Positions 50,911-59,017 of a stretch of DNA of 64,000 nt are shown here, one piece after another. The notes beneath the pieces are model-generated. The model was not told the DNA's origin. It did not search any database and saw only the letters and a list, made by a program, of their open reading frames with translations. The translations under genes were made by a program, and so were the position numbers. Origin of the DNA: Psychrobacillus sp044762655 (GTDB lineage Bacteria > Bacillota > Bacilli > Bacillales_A > Planococcaceae); contig NZ_JBIWER010000006.1 in NCBI RefSeq assembly GCF_044762655.1, positions 62,001-126,000 of the forward strand, given 5' to 3'. How positions within the stretch are numbered: the first letter of the stretch is position 1; each line of letters begins with the position of its first letter.

Positions 50911-52032
50911 ATGAAGAATAGTCTGTTTAAGGAATTTACATTTAATAGTGGAGTAACAGTACGAAATCGAATTATGATGGCACCAATGACAACCTTCTCG
51001 TCTGATTCACGGGATTACGTATCTGAAGAAGAATATGCTTATTATAAAGAACGTTCATATGGTGTAGGCGCGATTATTACGGCTTGCACGTATGTGACGA
51101 AGAATGGAAAAGGCTTCGAAGGTCAAATGGGCATCGATCATGATGATACAATCCCTGGACTAACAAAGCTAGCGGATACTATCCATGCCGGTGGAGCTAA
51201 AGGAATCGTACAGTTATATCACGGTGGCCGTTTAGCTGTTCCACATTTAATCCCTAATGGTGAAACAGTTAGCGCAAGCAATATAGCACCACTAGAGGAC
51301 AGAGGTTTTTATAGTATCCAACAATCTCCTCGCGAGCTTACATTTGAAGAAGTAGAAGCAATCATTCAAGACTTTGGCGAAGCAACACGCCGCGCAATAG
51401 TAGCCGGTTTTGACGGAATAGAATTACACGGTGCAAGTGGCTATTTAATTCAACAATTTGTGTCCCCTCACTCCAATCATCGTTCGGATAAATGGGTAGC
51501 TCCTCTAGCATTCCCATTAGCGATAATTACAGAAGTGAAAAAAGTCATCGCTGCACATGCAACAAAGCCATTTTTAATCGGCTACCGTTTCTCACCAGAA
51601 GATCCTGAGACCCCAGGAATCACTATGAAGGAAACATTCGATTTGCTAGGAGCATTAATAGAAGCGGATATTGATTATGTACATATCGCTACTACAGATG
51701 CTTGGGCAAAACCACGTCGTGGAATGGTCAGTAATAAATCACGCACAGAAGAAATTGCTGCTTTCATTAATGGACGTGTACCTCTTATTGGTGTGGGGTC
51801 TATTCACACTGCAGAGGATGCAGCCCTTGTCCTTAAAAAAGGGCAAACAGATTTTGTCGCAATCGGCCGTGCACTAGTCGTAGATCCCCACTGGGTTGAA
51901 AAAGTGCAAAATGGTCAGGAAGAACAAATTGTACATCAGCTGCAATTAGACCAGCAGAAACAAGCAGTAATTCCAACACCACTATGGAAATTGATAGTAG
52001 AAATAGAAGGTTGGTTTAACGTAGCTCGTTGA
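50911..52032 (+). CDS. Old Yellow Enzyme-type NADH:flavin oxidoreductase
   Basis: 373-aa TIM-barrel FMN enzyme of the OYE family. Seen: RNRIMMAPMTTF near the N-terminus, IVQLYHGGRL, FDGIELHGASGYLIQQFVSP-like segment with the active-site His, and GVGSIHTAEDAALVLKKGQTDFVAIGRAL, the FMN phosphate region. Such enzymes reduce activated C=C bonds in enones, nitro compounds and aromatic breakdown products. Start: ATG after AAAAGGAGATAACT. Preceding FMN reductase and IclR genes suggest a small detoxification or catabolic unit. Confidence 0.88.
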   Translation: MKNSLFKEFTFNSGVTVRNRIMMAPMTTFSSDSRDYVSEEEYAYYKERSYGVGAIITACTYVTKNGKGFEGQMGIDHDDTIPGLTKLADTIHAGGAKGIVQLYHGGRLAVPHLIPNGETVSASNIAPLEDRGFYSIQQSPRELTFEEVEAIIQDFGEATRRAIVAGFDGIELHGASGYLIQQFVSPHSNHRSDKWVAPLAFPLAIITEVKKVIAAHATKPFLIGYRFSPEDPETPGITMKETFDLLGALIEADIDYVHIATTDAWAKPRRGMVSNKSRTEEIAAFINGRVPLIGVGSIHTAEDAALVLKKGQTDFVAIGRALVVDPHWVEKVQNGQEEQIVHQLQLDQQKQAVIPTPLWKLIVEIEGWFNVAR

Positions 52033-52185
52033 TTGACTCTATGTGAAGCAAATAAGGAATGGAACACTAATATTAAATACGAGGGTTTCTATACGCTAAA
52101 TAGGCTGGATAGAAGTTTAAATTTATATGCTTGTAGCGGTCTTCACATACAGATTTGGATGCTTTTTAAATTGATTTTCGTAACA

Positions 52186-52250
52186 GGGCGACGCCTGAGA
52201 CTACAGGCTCAGGCCGTGCCCCCGGAAAGCGTCCCTGGAACGGAAATCAA
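52186..52250 (+). repeat. Dispersed GC-rich repeat, partial copy 3
   Basis: Right-hand end only: GGGCGACGCCTGAG, then GCCCCCGGAAAGCGTCCCTGG and ACGGAAATCAA, matching the ends of copies 1 and 2. It directly abuts the terminator hairpin. Confidence 0.55.
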
Positions 52251-52255
52251 TTTTA

Positions 52256-52298
52256 CCGAAAACACCCTTTTTCTTATTGAGAAAAAGGGTGTTTTCGG
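52256..52298. terminator. Terminator between convergent OYE and catB genes
   Basis: Perfect 18-bp stem (CCGAAAACACCC on the left, GGGTGTTTTCGG on the right) with a 7-nt loop. T-runs lie within the stem instead of after it; bidirectional action is likely. Confidence 0.75.
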
Positions 52299-52338
52299 GG
52301 TATATATAAATAAGCGAATATATTTATAATATCTCCCC

Positions 52339-53451
52339 TTATTTTCTTGCGTAATGCTTCACCTTTTCACGATCTATTTCCATACCAAAACCATGTCCTG
52401 TGGGAATTACTACTTCAAAATTTTCATACTTCATTTCATTTACCGTAATATCATCCTTGAACAACAATGGACCGAAAATCTCTGTGCCAAATTTCATCTC
52501 CGGAATAGTTGCATATAGCTGTGCACAAATGGCTGTTCCTAAACTAGATTCGATCATCGTACCACCATACAAACCTAATCCTGCAGCTTCTGCAATGCCC
52601 GCTACTTTCTTCGTTTGCGTTAATCCACCTGCTTTACATGGCTTTAATGCAATACAATTTCCTGCGCGGTGCTTCGCAATTTGAAAAACATCCTGAACAC
52701 TATTTGCTGCTTCATCTGCCATAATTGGCACTTTGAACCTACTAGTTAGTCTAGACATTCCTTCGTAATTCCAAGTAGGTAGTGGCTGTTCAACCATCGA
52801 CACGCCACCATCCTCGAGCGCGGCGATACAATAGTTAGCCGTATCCTCGTCCCAAGCCTGGTTAACATCTACAGTAATTCGTGCTTGGTCACCAACCGCA
52901 GCTTTAATCTTCCGAACATGCTCCACATTTTTAAATGGATCGCCCTTCCCTATTTTCAATTTGAAAATATTATGGCGCTTTTGCTTCAAAAAATCCTGTG
53001 CTTCTTCAATATCTGTCTCTGTTTTCCCACTTGCGAGCGTCCAAGCAATTGGCAAGGAAGTATGGATTTGTCCGCCAAATAATTCGAATGCTGGAACCCC
53101 TTTACTTCTTGCAGCCAAATCGATAATTGCTGCTTCTACTACCGTTTTAGCAAAATTATTCCCTCGAACTAGCTTCGATACTTCATACATAATTCGGTCG
53201 AAGTGAACTGGATCCTTCCCTATGATTAAAGGTGTAATATATGTATCAATATTCGCTTTAATCGCTTCGGGTGTCGATTCCCCATAAGAGGCCCCACCAA
53301 TCGTCGCTACCTCTGACCAACCTTCTCGTCCCTCTTCATCTGTCACACAGCCAACGACAACGGATTGTGAAACAATTGTATGCATTGCCAATTGGTGAGG
53401 ACGAATTGTCGGTAAATCTAAAATATACACATCAAATGAACGTATTTTCAT
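52339..53451 (-). CDS. catB: Muconate cycloisomerase (CatB-like, enolase superfamily)
   Basis: Mandelate racemase/muconate lactonising enzyme family, 370 aa. Catalytic Lys in FKLKI (Lys164 and Lys166), metal ligands Asp195 (VDVNQAW), Glu221 (VEQP) and Asp246 (MADE), the second base Lys270 (LKPCKAGG) and Glu301. This set and the QAWDE segment fit muconate cycloisomerase, which turns cis,cis-muconate into muconolactone. catA and other 3-oxoadipate genes nearby support it. I chose ATG 53451, 8 nt after AAGGAG; GTG/TTG codons just upstream overlap that site. A dipeptide epimerase is less likely. Confidence 0.85.
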   Translation of the reverse strand: MKIRSFDVYILDLPTIRPHQLAMHTIVSQSVVVGCVTDEEGREGWSEVATIGGASYGESTPEAIKANIDTYITPLIIGKDPVHFDRIMYEVSKLVRGNNFAKTVVEAAIIDLAARSKGVPAFELFGGQIHTSLPIAWTLASGKTETDIEEAQDFLKQKRHNIFKLKIGKGDPFKNVEHVRKIKAAVGDQARITVDVNQAWDEDTANYCIAALEDGGVSMVEQPLPTWNYEGMSRLTSRFKVPIMADEAANSVQDVFQIAKHRAGNCIALKPCKAGGLTQTKKVAGIAEAAGLGLYGGTMIESSLGTAICAQLYATIPEMKFGTEIFGPLLFKDDITVNEMKYENFEVVIPTGHGFGMEIDREKVKHYARK

Positions 53452-53522
53452 GTTCAACACTCCTTATTATCTCAATAAAATTAGCTTCTTTTTCACACAA
53501 ACTTCCTAAATTAAGTTACAAA

Positions 53523-55181
53523 TTATTTTAACGCATCTGGATATTCGAATTGGTTGATGCCAAATACTAACGGAAGTACGAAATACACGAACAACACAAT
53601 TAAAGCAAAAGCTAGAACTGTAAGTCCTGTGCCTTTTCGCAGCATATCCATCATTGTAATTTTACCAGTAGCAAAAATTATCGCATTTGACGGTGTACCG
53701 ATAGGCAGCATGAATGCAAATCCAGCACCCATCGCTACTGCAGTCATCAGTGGTAAAGGATGCACGTCAACTGCCAAAGCTAATGCAGCTGTTATTGGAA
53801 GAAGAATAGTCACAGTTGCTGTATTAGGTGTCATTTGGGTCATTCCAATACCTAATAACGTTGTAACAGCAAGTATTAGGATATACGAAGTCCCTTCAAG
53901 CAATAGCAATTGGCTACCAATCCAACTCGCAAGGTCTGTCCCATTAAAGCCTGCAGCAAGCGCAAGTCCACCACCTACCAAAAGTAGAACGCCCCAAGGC
54001 ATATTTTTTAGCGATTCACCTCCGAGAAGACGTTCACCCGGTTTATTTGGGGATGGGATAAGATGCAGTAGAACTGTAGCTACCATTGCAATCATCGTGT
54101 CACTTAATCCCGGAATGATATCGCTCCAAAGGAATGTTCTCGTCATCCACATAAAGGCTGTAACACAAAAAATCGCTAGTACCACTTTTTCTTCATAAGA
54201 CCATTTACCTAGTTCTTTTTGTCGGTCAAACACAAACTGACGACCATTTTTTATTTTTTTTACCTTCATCGGATAAGCAATTTTAGTAATATAAAAAATC
54301 GAGAACAGCATTAACAATGTTATTAAAGGGAATGCAAATATAAAGAATTGTGCAAAGGAAATTTCTATACCTAATAGTTCTCCTGCAAGGCCCGCTAATA
54401 CAAGGTTCGTCGGAGTTCCAATTAAGGTCGCACTTCCTCCAATTGTTCCACCAAAACCGATTGCAAAGATAATTGATTTTGTAAATTTTGTTTCTTCATC
54501 TATTGAATGCACATTATCTTCTTTCATCAGTGTTACAACTTTAGCAATAATGGCTGTACCAATTGGAAGCATTAGCATAACTGTCGCCATGTTTGATACC
54601 CACATCGAAATGAAACCCGTTGCTAGCATAAATCCGAGCACTAGTCCTGATGTACTTGTTCCCACTAAGCTAAGAACAGAAATAGCAATACGCTCATGGA
54701 GATTCCAACGTTCCAGTGCCAAGGCAAGCGCAAACCCTCCAATGAATAAGAAAATGAGAGAATTTCCATAACTAGACGCTGCCACACTTTCTGGAAGTGC
54801 CCCCATCACTGGTAGTAAAACAAGCGGCATTAGCGATGTAATTCCTAGTGGGATTGACTCTAAGATCCACCATACTGCCATCCATACTGTTATCGCTAGC
54901 ACAGCTCGCCCTTCTTCACTTAACCCCGGTAGAGGCAATAGATAAAACGTTAATAGAAATAGGAGAGGTCCTAAAAGGAGTCCTACTAACTGTGTTGTAC
55001 TATAAGAATTCTTTCGTTTATTTTTTACTTGAGTATTAGTTGTCGTTTTTTCAACTGGCATATCACCAACTGCCACCCCAGCATTGCTGTGATTTCGTAG
55101 ACTAGCCATTGTCACCAAATCTTTTGTTTGTTTATGTGAATTCCACATACTCTGATTTAATTTCTTAAATACCTGTTTCAT
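53523..55181 (-). CDS. DASS (SLC13)-family anion:sodium symporter
   Basis: 552-aa transporter with about eleven helices and a charged N-terminal extension of about 45 residues. The sodium/carboxylate motifs are seen: GTPTNLVLAGL in the first half and MTPNTATVTILLP in the second, with LPIGTPSNAIIFATGK. DASS proteins take up di- and tricarboxylates. The position between catA and catB suggests uptake of muconate, a dicarboxylate, or another acid of the pathway; this is an inference. Start: ATG after GGGAGGAAAAT. Confidence 0.87.
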   Translation of the reverse strand: MKQVFKKLNQSMWNSHKQTKDLVTMASLRNHSNAGVAVGDMPVEKTTTNTQVKNKRKNSYSTTQLVGLLLGPLLFLLTFYLLPLPGLSEEGRAVLAITVWMAVWWILESIPLGITSLMPLVLLPVMGALPESVAASSYGNSLIFLFIGGFALALALERWNLHERIAISVLSLVGTSTSGLVLGFMLATGFISMWVSNMATVMLMLPIGTAIIAKVVTLMKEDNVHSIDEETKFTKSIIFAIGFGGTIGGSATLIGTPTNLVLAGLAGELLGIEISFAQFFIFAFPLITLLMLFSIFYITKIAYPMKVKKIKNGRQFVFDRQKELGKWSYEEKVVLAIFCVTAFMWMTRTFLWSDIIPGLSDTMIAMVATVLLHLIPSPNKPGERLLGGESLKNMPWGVLLLVGGGLALAAGFNGTDLASWIGSQLLLLEGTSYILILAVTTLLGIGMTQMTPNTATVTILLPITAALALAVDVHPLPLMTAVAMGAGFAFMLPIGTPSNAIIFATGKITMMDMLRKGTGLTVLAFALIVLFVYFVLPLVFGINQFEYPDALK

Positions 55182-55332
55182 ATTTTCCTCCCAATCCTAT
55201 GTAACTTTTTAATCTCATTTTTTTATGAAAACTTCATGGATTTTCTTGAATATCCTTACGCTCGCTCTACCAAAAACATTATGTAGCGACTTTTACAAGT
55301 CCCCTACAATTTGAGATTCTATAAATATAAAA

Positions 55333-55354
55333 GCCGTCAAGATAACTCGACAGC
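55333..55354 (-). terminator. Hairpin after catA
   Basis: GCTGTC/GACGGC on minus with a 10-nt loop followed by TTTTATATTT, 16 bp past the catA stop. It would separate catA expression from the DASS-catB genes. Confidence 0.65.
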
Positions 55355-55369
55355 TATTAAATGCACGAA

Positions 55370-56140
55370 TTATTTAGTTCGCATGATGAAGTTTAACGTT
55401 GCTTCTTTATGGTCACCTTTGTCAATTAATTTTGTTGTAAGTGATGAGCGAACCCCACTTGCAACATCTGTTTCTAACCATTTATCGCCTTCAAAGAAAA
55501 CTTGCGTGATTAATGTTTCGTGACCCTCGTGCTCAAACTTAATATGAATATGTGCAGGACGGTACGCATGGTAACCCGCTGCAAATGTAAATTCTCCAGT
55601 TGGACCATTCGTTGGAATTTGGTATGGAATCGGAACAATTGACTCTACTTCGAAATCTCCATTTTCATCTGTGTAAAATTGACCACGTAGATTGAAGTCA
55701 GGTGCAGTAGAATCATAGTTTGAGTACAGTCCATCTGCATCATCTTGCCACCACTCTACTTTTGTCTTTCCAATTGAACCATTAACAGAGCTTACATTAC
55801 CGAAGAATTTCAGTTTGTCTCCTGGTTCATTTTCACGTTGTGGAATAACAACTTTAGATCCCTCTAGTAAAGGGGAATTCTCTTCATAGTAAGGTCCTAA
55901 TAACGATGGTTCTGTACCTGGAGAGTTTTTATATTTTGCCTCTAAAACATAGCTTTCTACGAATACATCTAGGAACAAAGGAATTTCTCCGCTTCTGCCT
56001 AAGCGATCAGCCCAATGAACAAAATTCGTATACTCTTCATGATTGAATTGTTGCTCATCCAAGAAAGCTTTCATATGTTTCACAAAACCTTCGTACGCTT
56101 CTAATACACGTTTGTTCACTACTTTTGTTTCTACTGTCAT
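55370..56140 (-). CDS. catA: Catechol 1,2-dioxygenase (intradiol)
   Basis: Fe(III) intradiol ring-cleaving dioxygenase, 256 aa, converting catechol to cis,cis-muconate. The N-terminal ~85 residues are the helical dimerisation domain of catechol dioxygenases. The four iron ligands are visible: Tyr139 (DGLYSNYD), Tyr173 (VPIPYQIP), His197 and His199 (RPAHIHIKF). I chose ATG 56140, 8 nt after GAGGGGG; ATG 56146 is too close to that site. It is divergent from the IclR regulator. A cre box and a palindrome lie in the shared region. A hydroxyquinol dioxygenase is possible, but catB and pcaD nearby favour catechol. Confidence 0.9.
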   Translation of the reverse strand: MTVETKVVNKRVLEAYEGFVKHMKAFLDEQQFNHEEYTNFVHWADRLGRSGEIPLFLDVFVESYVLEAKYKNSPGTEPSLLGPYYEENSPLLEGSKVVIPQRENEPGDKLKFFGNVSSVNGSIGKTKVEWWQDDADGLYSNYDSTAPDFNLRGQFYTDENGDFEVESIVPIPYQIPTNGPTGEFTFAAGYHAYRPAHIHIKFEHEGHETLITQVFFEGDKWLETDVASGVRSSLTTKLIDKGDHKEATLNFIMRTK

Positions 56141-56188
56141 TTTCATGTCCCCCTCAAATTTAGTAAATAATAACTCCATAACCCAATT

Positions 56189-56202
56189 TGTAAACGCATA
56201 CA
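56189..56202 (-). promoter_or_regulatory. CcpA cre box upstream of catA
   Basis: TTGTAAACGCATACAT, centred here, fits the relaxed cre consensus WTGNNARCGNWWWCAW at all 16 positions and lies about 50 bp before the catA ATG. It would place catechol breakdown under carbon catabolite repression. Confidence 0.65.
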
Positions 56203-56268
56203 TTTCATACTAAAAAAATATAAACCTATCAAACTTCATGAAAATAATACTTGCTAAAAGAAATTATT

Positions 56269-56291
56269 TTATGTACGATATACGTACATAA
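56269..56291. promoter_or_regulatory. IclR/PcaR operator candidate between catA and the regulator gene
   Basis: TTATGTACG-N5-CGTACATAA is a perfect 9-bp inverted repeat, followed by a further CGTACAA half-site at 56302-56308. The TGTAC(A/G) element recurs twice in the promoter of the enol-lactonase gene. Confidence 0.65.
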
Positions 56292-56335
56292 ATCCTTTAT
56301 TCGTACAAATTCATCTTAACAAGGGGGTAATATTT

Positions 56336-57139
56336 TTGTCAACAGAAAAATTAGACAATTTCAAAGAGTCAGGTGACTATATTCAATCATTAGATCGAGG
56401 ACTCCAGGTAATTCAAGCCTTCTCCCAAAATAACAAAACTTTAACGATTAGCGATGTTTCTAAAATAACAGGTCTTAGTAGGCCAACTGCTCGCAGAATT
56501 TTACTGACACTAGAACATCTTGGCTTTGCGGAAGCAAATAATGGGCTATTCTCCCTTACCGCTCGCACACTTTCACTTGGCTATGCGTATTTATCATCTA
56601 ATAACAAATGGAGTATCGCACACCCGTTCATGCGAGATTTTGTCCACAAAACTGGAGAATCCTGCTCCATTTCGATATTAGATGGCACTGACATTATTTA
56701 CGTCGCACGTGTATCCACAAAGCGAATTATGTCCATCAACCTAGATGTTGGATCTAGATTACCAGCGTATGCAACATCGATGGGACATGTATTACTCGCT
56801 AATTTATCGAAAGACGAGCTAGAGAAATACCTAAACAATTTAAATCTCGAAAAATTTACAGATAATACGATTCTCGATAAAGACCAATTACGCACGATAT
56901 TAGAAGACGTTCGCACAAACAACTGGGGTGGTGTAGACCAACAGTTTGAAGAGGGTCTCCGTTCTATCGCAGCTCCAATTCGAGATGCAAATGGTAAAGT
57001 AATTGCAGCCATCAACTGCTCGACCCATGCAGGCAGAATTTCAAAAGAAGTACTTATAAAAGAATTTCTCCCTATACTACAAGAAAACGCTACGAGGATT
57101 AGCGAAGCAATGAATATTGTTAATAGCTCTAACAACTAA
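56336..57139 (+). CDS. IclR-family regulator of the catechol/3-oxoadipate genes (PcaR-like)
   Basis: 267 aa. Winged HTH at about 25-80 (ISDVSKITGLSRPTARRILLTLEHLGFA) and an IclR effector domain with ARVSTKRIMSINLDVGSRLPAYATSMGHVLLA and WGGVDQQFEEGLRSIAAPI. These motifs, especially RxSxxRIMxxxLxVGxRLPAxxTSMG, are typical of PcaR/PcaU/CatR-like IclR proteins that respond to 3-oxoadipate or protocatechuate. Start: TTG 8 nt after AAGGGGG. It is divergent from catA and upstream of the pcaD gene. Confidence 0.88.
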   Translation: MSTEKLDNFKESGDYIQSLDRGLQVIQAFSQNNKTLTISDVSKITGLSRPTARRILLTLEHLGFAEANNGLFSLTARTLSLGYAYLSSNNKWSIAHPFMRDFVHKTGESCSISILDGTDIIYVARVSTKRIMSINLDVGSRLPAYATSMGHVLLANLSKDELEKYLNNLNLEKFTDNTILDKDQLRTILEDVRTNNWGGVDQQFEEGLRSIAAPIRDANGKVIAAINCSTHAGRISKEVLIKEFLPILQENATRISEAMNIVNSSNN

Positions 57140-57198
57140 AAAATAGTAACCTGCTAATTTGAAATAAGAAATTTGTTTCCCTTTAGGAAATAATTATT

Positions 57199-57247
57199 TT
57201 GACATTTTTAGAAAGAACGTGTACAACTTACTCTATACTTTGTACAA
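57199..57247 (+). promoter_or_regulatory. Promoter and operator half-sites of the enol-lactonase gene
   Basis: TTGACA (57199-57204) and TACAAC (57222-57227), 17-bp spacer. Direct repeats TGTACAA at 57220-57226 and 57241-57247 are 21 bp apart, two helical turns; the first covers the -10 element. They match the half-sites of the catA/regulator palindrome. Confidence 0.6.
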
Positions 57248-57260
57248 AAGGAGGATACAT

Positions 57261-58094
57261 ATGGAATATCGTTCAATTGAAGTTAATGATGGTACGATGG
57301 CTTATGCAGACTATGAAGGAACACAGGGTGTAATCATAGGTATTCATGGCTTAACAGGAAATAGTAAACAATTACATTACTACGCTGAATTACTGAAGGG
57401 TGAGTACCGATTTATATCTGTTGATTTAAGAGGTCGCGGAAATAGCTCGGAGGCACCAGAAAATACAGGAATCGAACAGCATACACAGGATATTATCCAA
57501 TTAATCGATGCACTAAATATACAAAATCCGATATTAATGGGTTACTCTATGGGTGGATTCATCATGGCAAATGTTGCGAATAAACGTGACGATGTGAAAG
57601 GTGTCATTTTACTGGATGGTGCTGCAACATGCACGGATCATCAACGACAAATTGTTGAGCCTTCTCTTGGTCGTATTAGTAAACATTATGAAACAGCAGA
57701 AGCATACTTGGAAGAAATTAAGAGAATCTATAGCAATCTTGGTGTAGTTTGGGATGAGCACATGGAAAGCGTTGGTCGCTATGAAATCGCTGAAGTAGAT
57801 GGTCATTGGGAAAACAAGTCGGATGAAACAAAAATCCGTCAAGACTTTCAAAGCTTCTATGATTACAAGCCAGCAGAAGTGTTTGCAAACGTCGAATGCC
57901 CCGTGCTACTCGTCCATTCAACTGGCGGAATCGGTACGATGCCAGCGTTATTTTTAGCTGAATCGTATATTGAAACACAGCAATACGCAAAAAATATTCA
58001 TAAAATCACATCCGACAGCAATCACTACACACTTGTTTTCGAAGAACGTAGCGATGTAAACCCGATAATAAAGGATTTTGTAAAAAAATTATAA
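57261..58094 (+). CDS. pcaD: 3-oxoadipate enol-lactonase-like alpha/beta hydrolase
   Basis: 277-aa alpha/beta hydrolase. Oxyanion HG in IGIHGLTGN, nucleophile elbow GYSMGG, acid residue in the LVHS...-GIG region, and His in DSNHYTLVF. The neighbourhood (catA, catB, CoA transferase, thiolase) points to hydrolysis of 3-oxoadipate enol-lactone, although the identity is only family level. I chose ATG 57261 after AAAGGAGGATACAT; the open frame upstream runs through the promoter. A strong hairpin follows the gene. Confidence 0.75.
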   Translation: MEYRSIEVNDGTMAYADYEGTQGVIIGIHGLTGNSKQLHYYAELLKGEYRFISVDLRGRGNSSEAPENTGIEQHTQDIIQLIDALNIQNPILMGYSMGGFIMANVANKRDDVKGVILLDGAATCTDHQRQIVEPSLGRISKHYETAEAYLEEIKRIYSNLGVVWDEHMESVGRYEIAEVDGHWENKSDETKIRQDFQSFYDYKPAEVFANVECPVLLVHSTGGIGTMPALFLAESYIETQQYAKNIHKITSDSNHYTLVFEERSDVNPIIKDFVKKL

Positions 58095-58155
58095 AAAAGG
58101 GTTGAAATTTGTCGAATTTTATGTGAATATTAATTTACCATAAAAGGAATGCCTA

Positions 58156-58266
58156 TCAGGTGGCTACGGAGAAATAACCTTTCTTTGTTTTCCCCACCTG
58201 ACTGTTGGCCACGCTACTCATCAAAGACACTGTTGTGTTTATGAGCTAGTGTGGCCTTTTTATTTT
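58156..58266 (+). promoter_or_regulatory. Two-hairpin leader with terminator before the CMD-pcaIJF genes
   Basis: Stem 1: TCAGGTGG (58156-58163) with CCACCTGA (58194-58201) enclosing a 30-nt loop region. Stem 2: GGCCACGCTACTCAT (58207-58221) with ATGAGCTAGTGTGGCC (58241-58256), then TTTTTATTTT. It ends just 20 nt before the next ribosome binding site. It may be a plain terminator of pcaD or an attenuator for the downstream operon. No known riboswitch core recognised. Confidence 0.55.
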
Positions 58267-58286
58267 ACAAAAAGGAGCGAAAAATT

Positions 58287-59003
58287 ATGTCTACTGGATT
58301 AGATTACTTTAAGAAAGTTTACGATGTTGTACCAGGTTGGGTTCAAAAAATGCATGAATATAACCCTGCAATGCTAGATCATTACACTGCATTACGTGGA
58401 GCAGCAATGGCGGAAGGCGTACTTTCAGTTAAAGAAAAAGATATATTACTAGTTGGCATTAACTCTTCACGCCATTATGCACGAAGCATGGTTTATCATA
58501 CAAAGGGTGCAATTGATGGTGGTGCTACGCTGGAAGAATTGGCTGAGTATTTACTTGTAGCTTATAACTACGGCGGAGAAAAAGCATTACAAATTGGTCT
58601 TCAATCGTTTGAATATGCGCTAGAGCTAACTGGCACAAAAGCGGAAAAAATTTCACACGATGCAAAAGCAGTAGATATTGTACGTTATTATGCACAATTT
58701 GCTTCCACAGACGCTAGCAAAAACTACTACGAACAGCTTATTTCTCTTTTTGTGGATGATAATGAAAACGCTTTATCAGAAAAATTATTAGAAACAAACG
58801 TAGTCGACGAACAAATGAAATACATTTTAATGACCGGTATTTACACTACTGTGTTAAAAAATGAAGAAACAGATTACTGGGCAAAAAAAGCACGTGGAAA
58901 AGGCGTTGATGAGCCTCGCTTAGCTGAACTTGGATACATTTGTCTTTTAACAGCAGGGATCCCCTCTTGGTTTGAAATTAGTGACGCACTTATTGAAAAA
59001 TAA
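58287..59003 (+). CDS. Carboxymuconolactone decarboxylase-family protein (AhpD-like fold)
   Basis: 238 aa, apparently two helical CMD units in one chain (first about 30-115, second about 125-225). GAAMAEGVLSVKEKDILLVGINSSRHYARSMVYHTKGAIDGGAT is the CMD segment with the His of the family, but the CxxC of AhpD is missing. It sits between enol-lactonase and CoA transferase genes. Protocatechuate decarboxylation is not needed after catechol cleavage, so it may instead supply the missing muconolactone isomerase step or a side reaction. Start: ATG after AAAAAGGAGCG. Function uncertain. Confidence 0.75.
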   Translation: MSTGLDYFKKVYDVVPGWVQKMHEYNPAMLDHYTALRGAAMAEGVLSVKEKDILLVGINSSRHYARSMVYHTKGAIDGGATLEELAEYLLVAYNYGGEKALQIGLQSFEYALELTGTKAEKISHDAKAVDIVRYYAQFASTDASKNYYEQLISLFVDDNENALSEKLLETNVVDEQMKYILMTGIYTTVLKNEETDYWAKKARGKGVDEPRLAELGYICLLTAGIPSWFEISDALIEK

Positions 59004-59017
59004 CGGAGTGAAAAAAT

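Larger units (their letters stand above)
52033..52338. other. Intergenic region between the OYE and catB genes
   Basis: Contains dispersed repeat copy 3 (52186-52250) and the long terminator hairpin at 52256-52298. No gene recognised; the first 150 bp is featureless. Confidence 0.45.
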
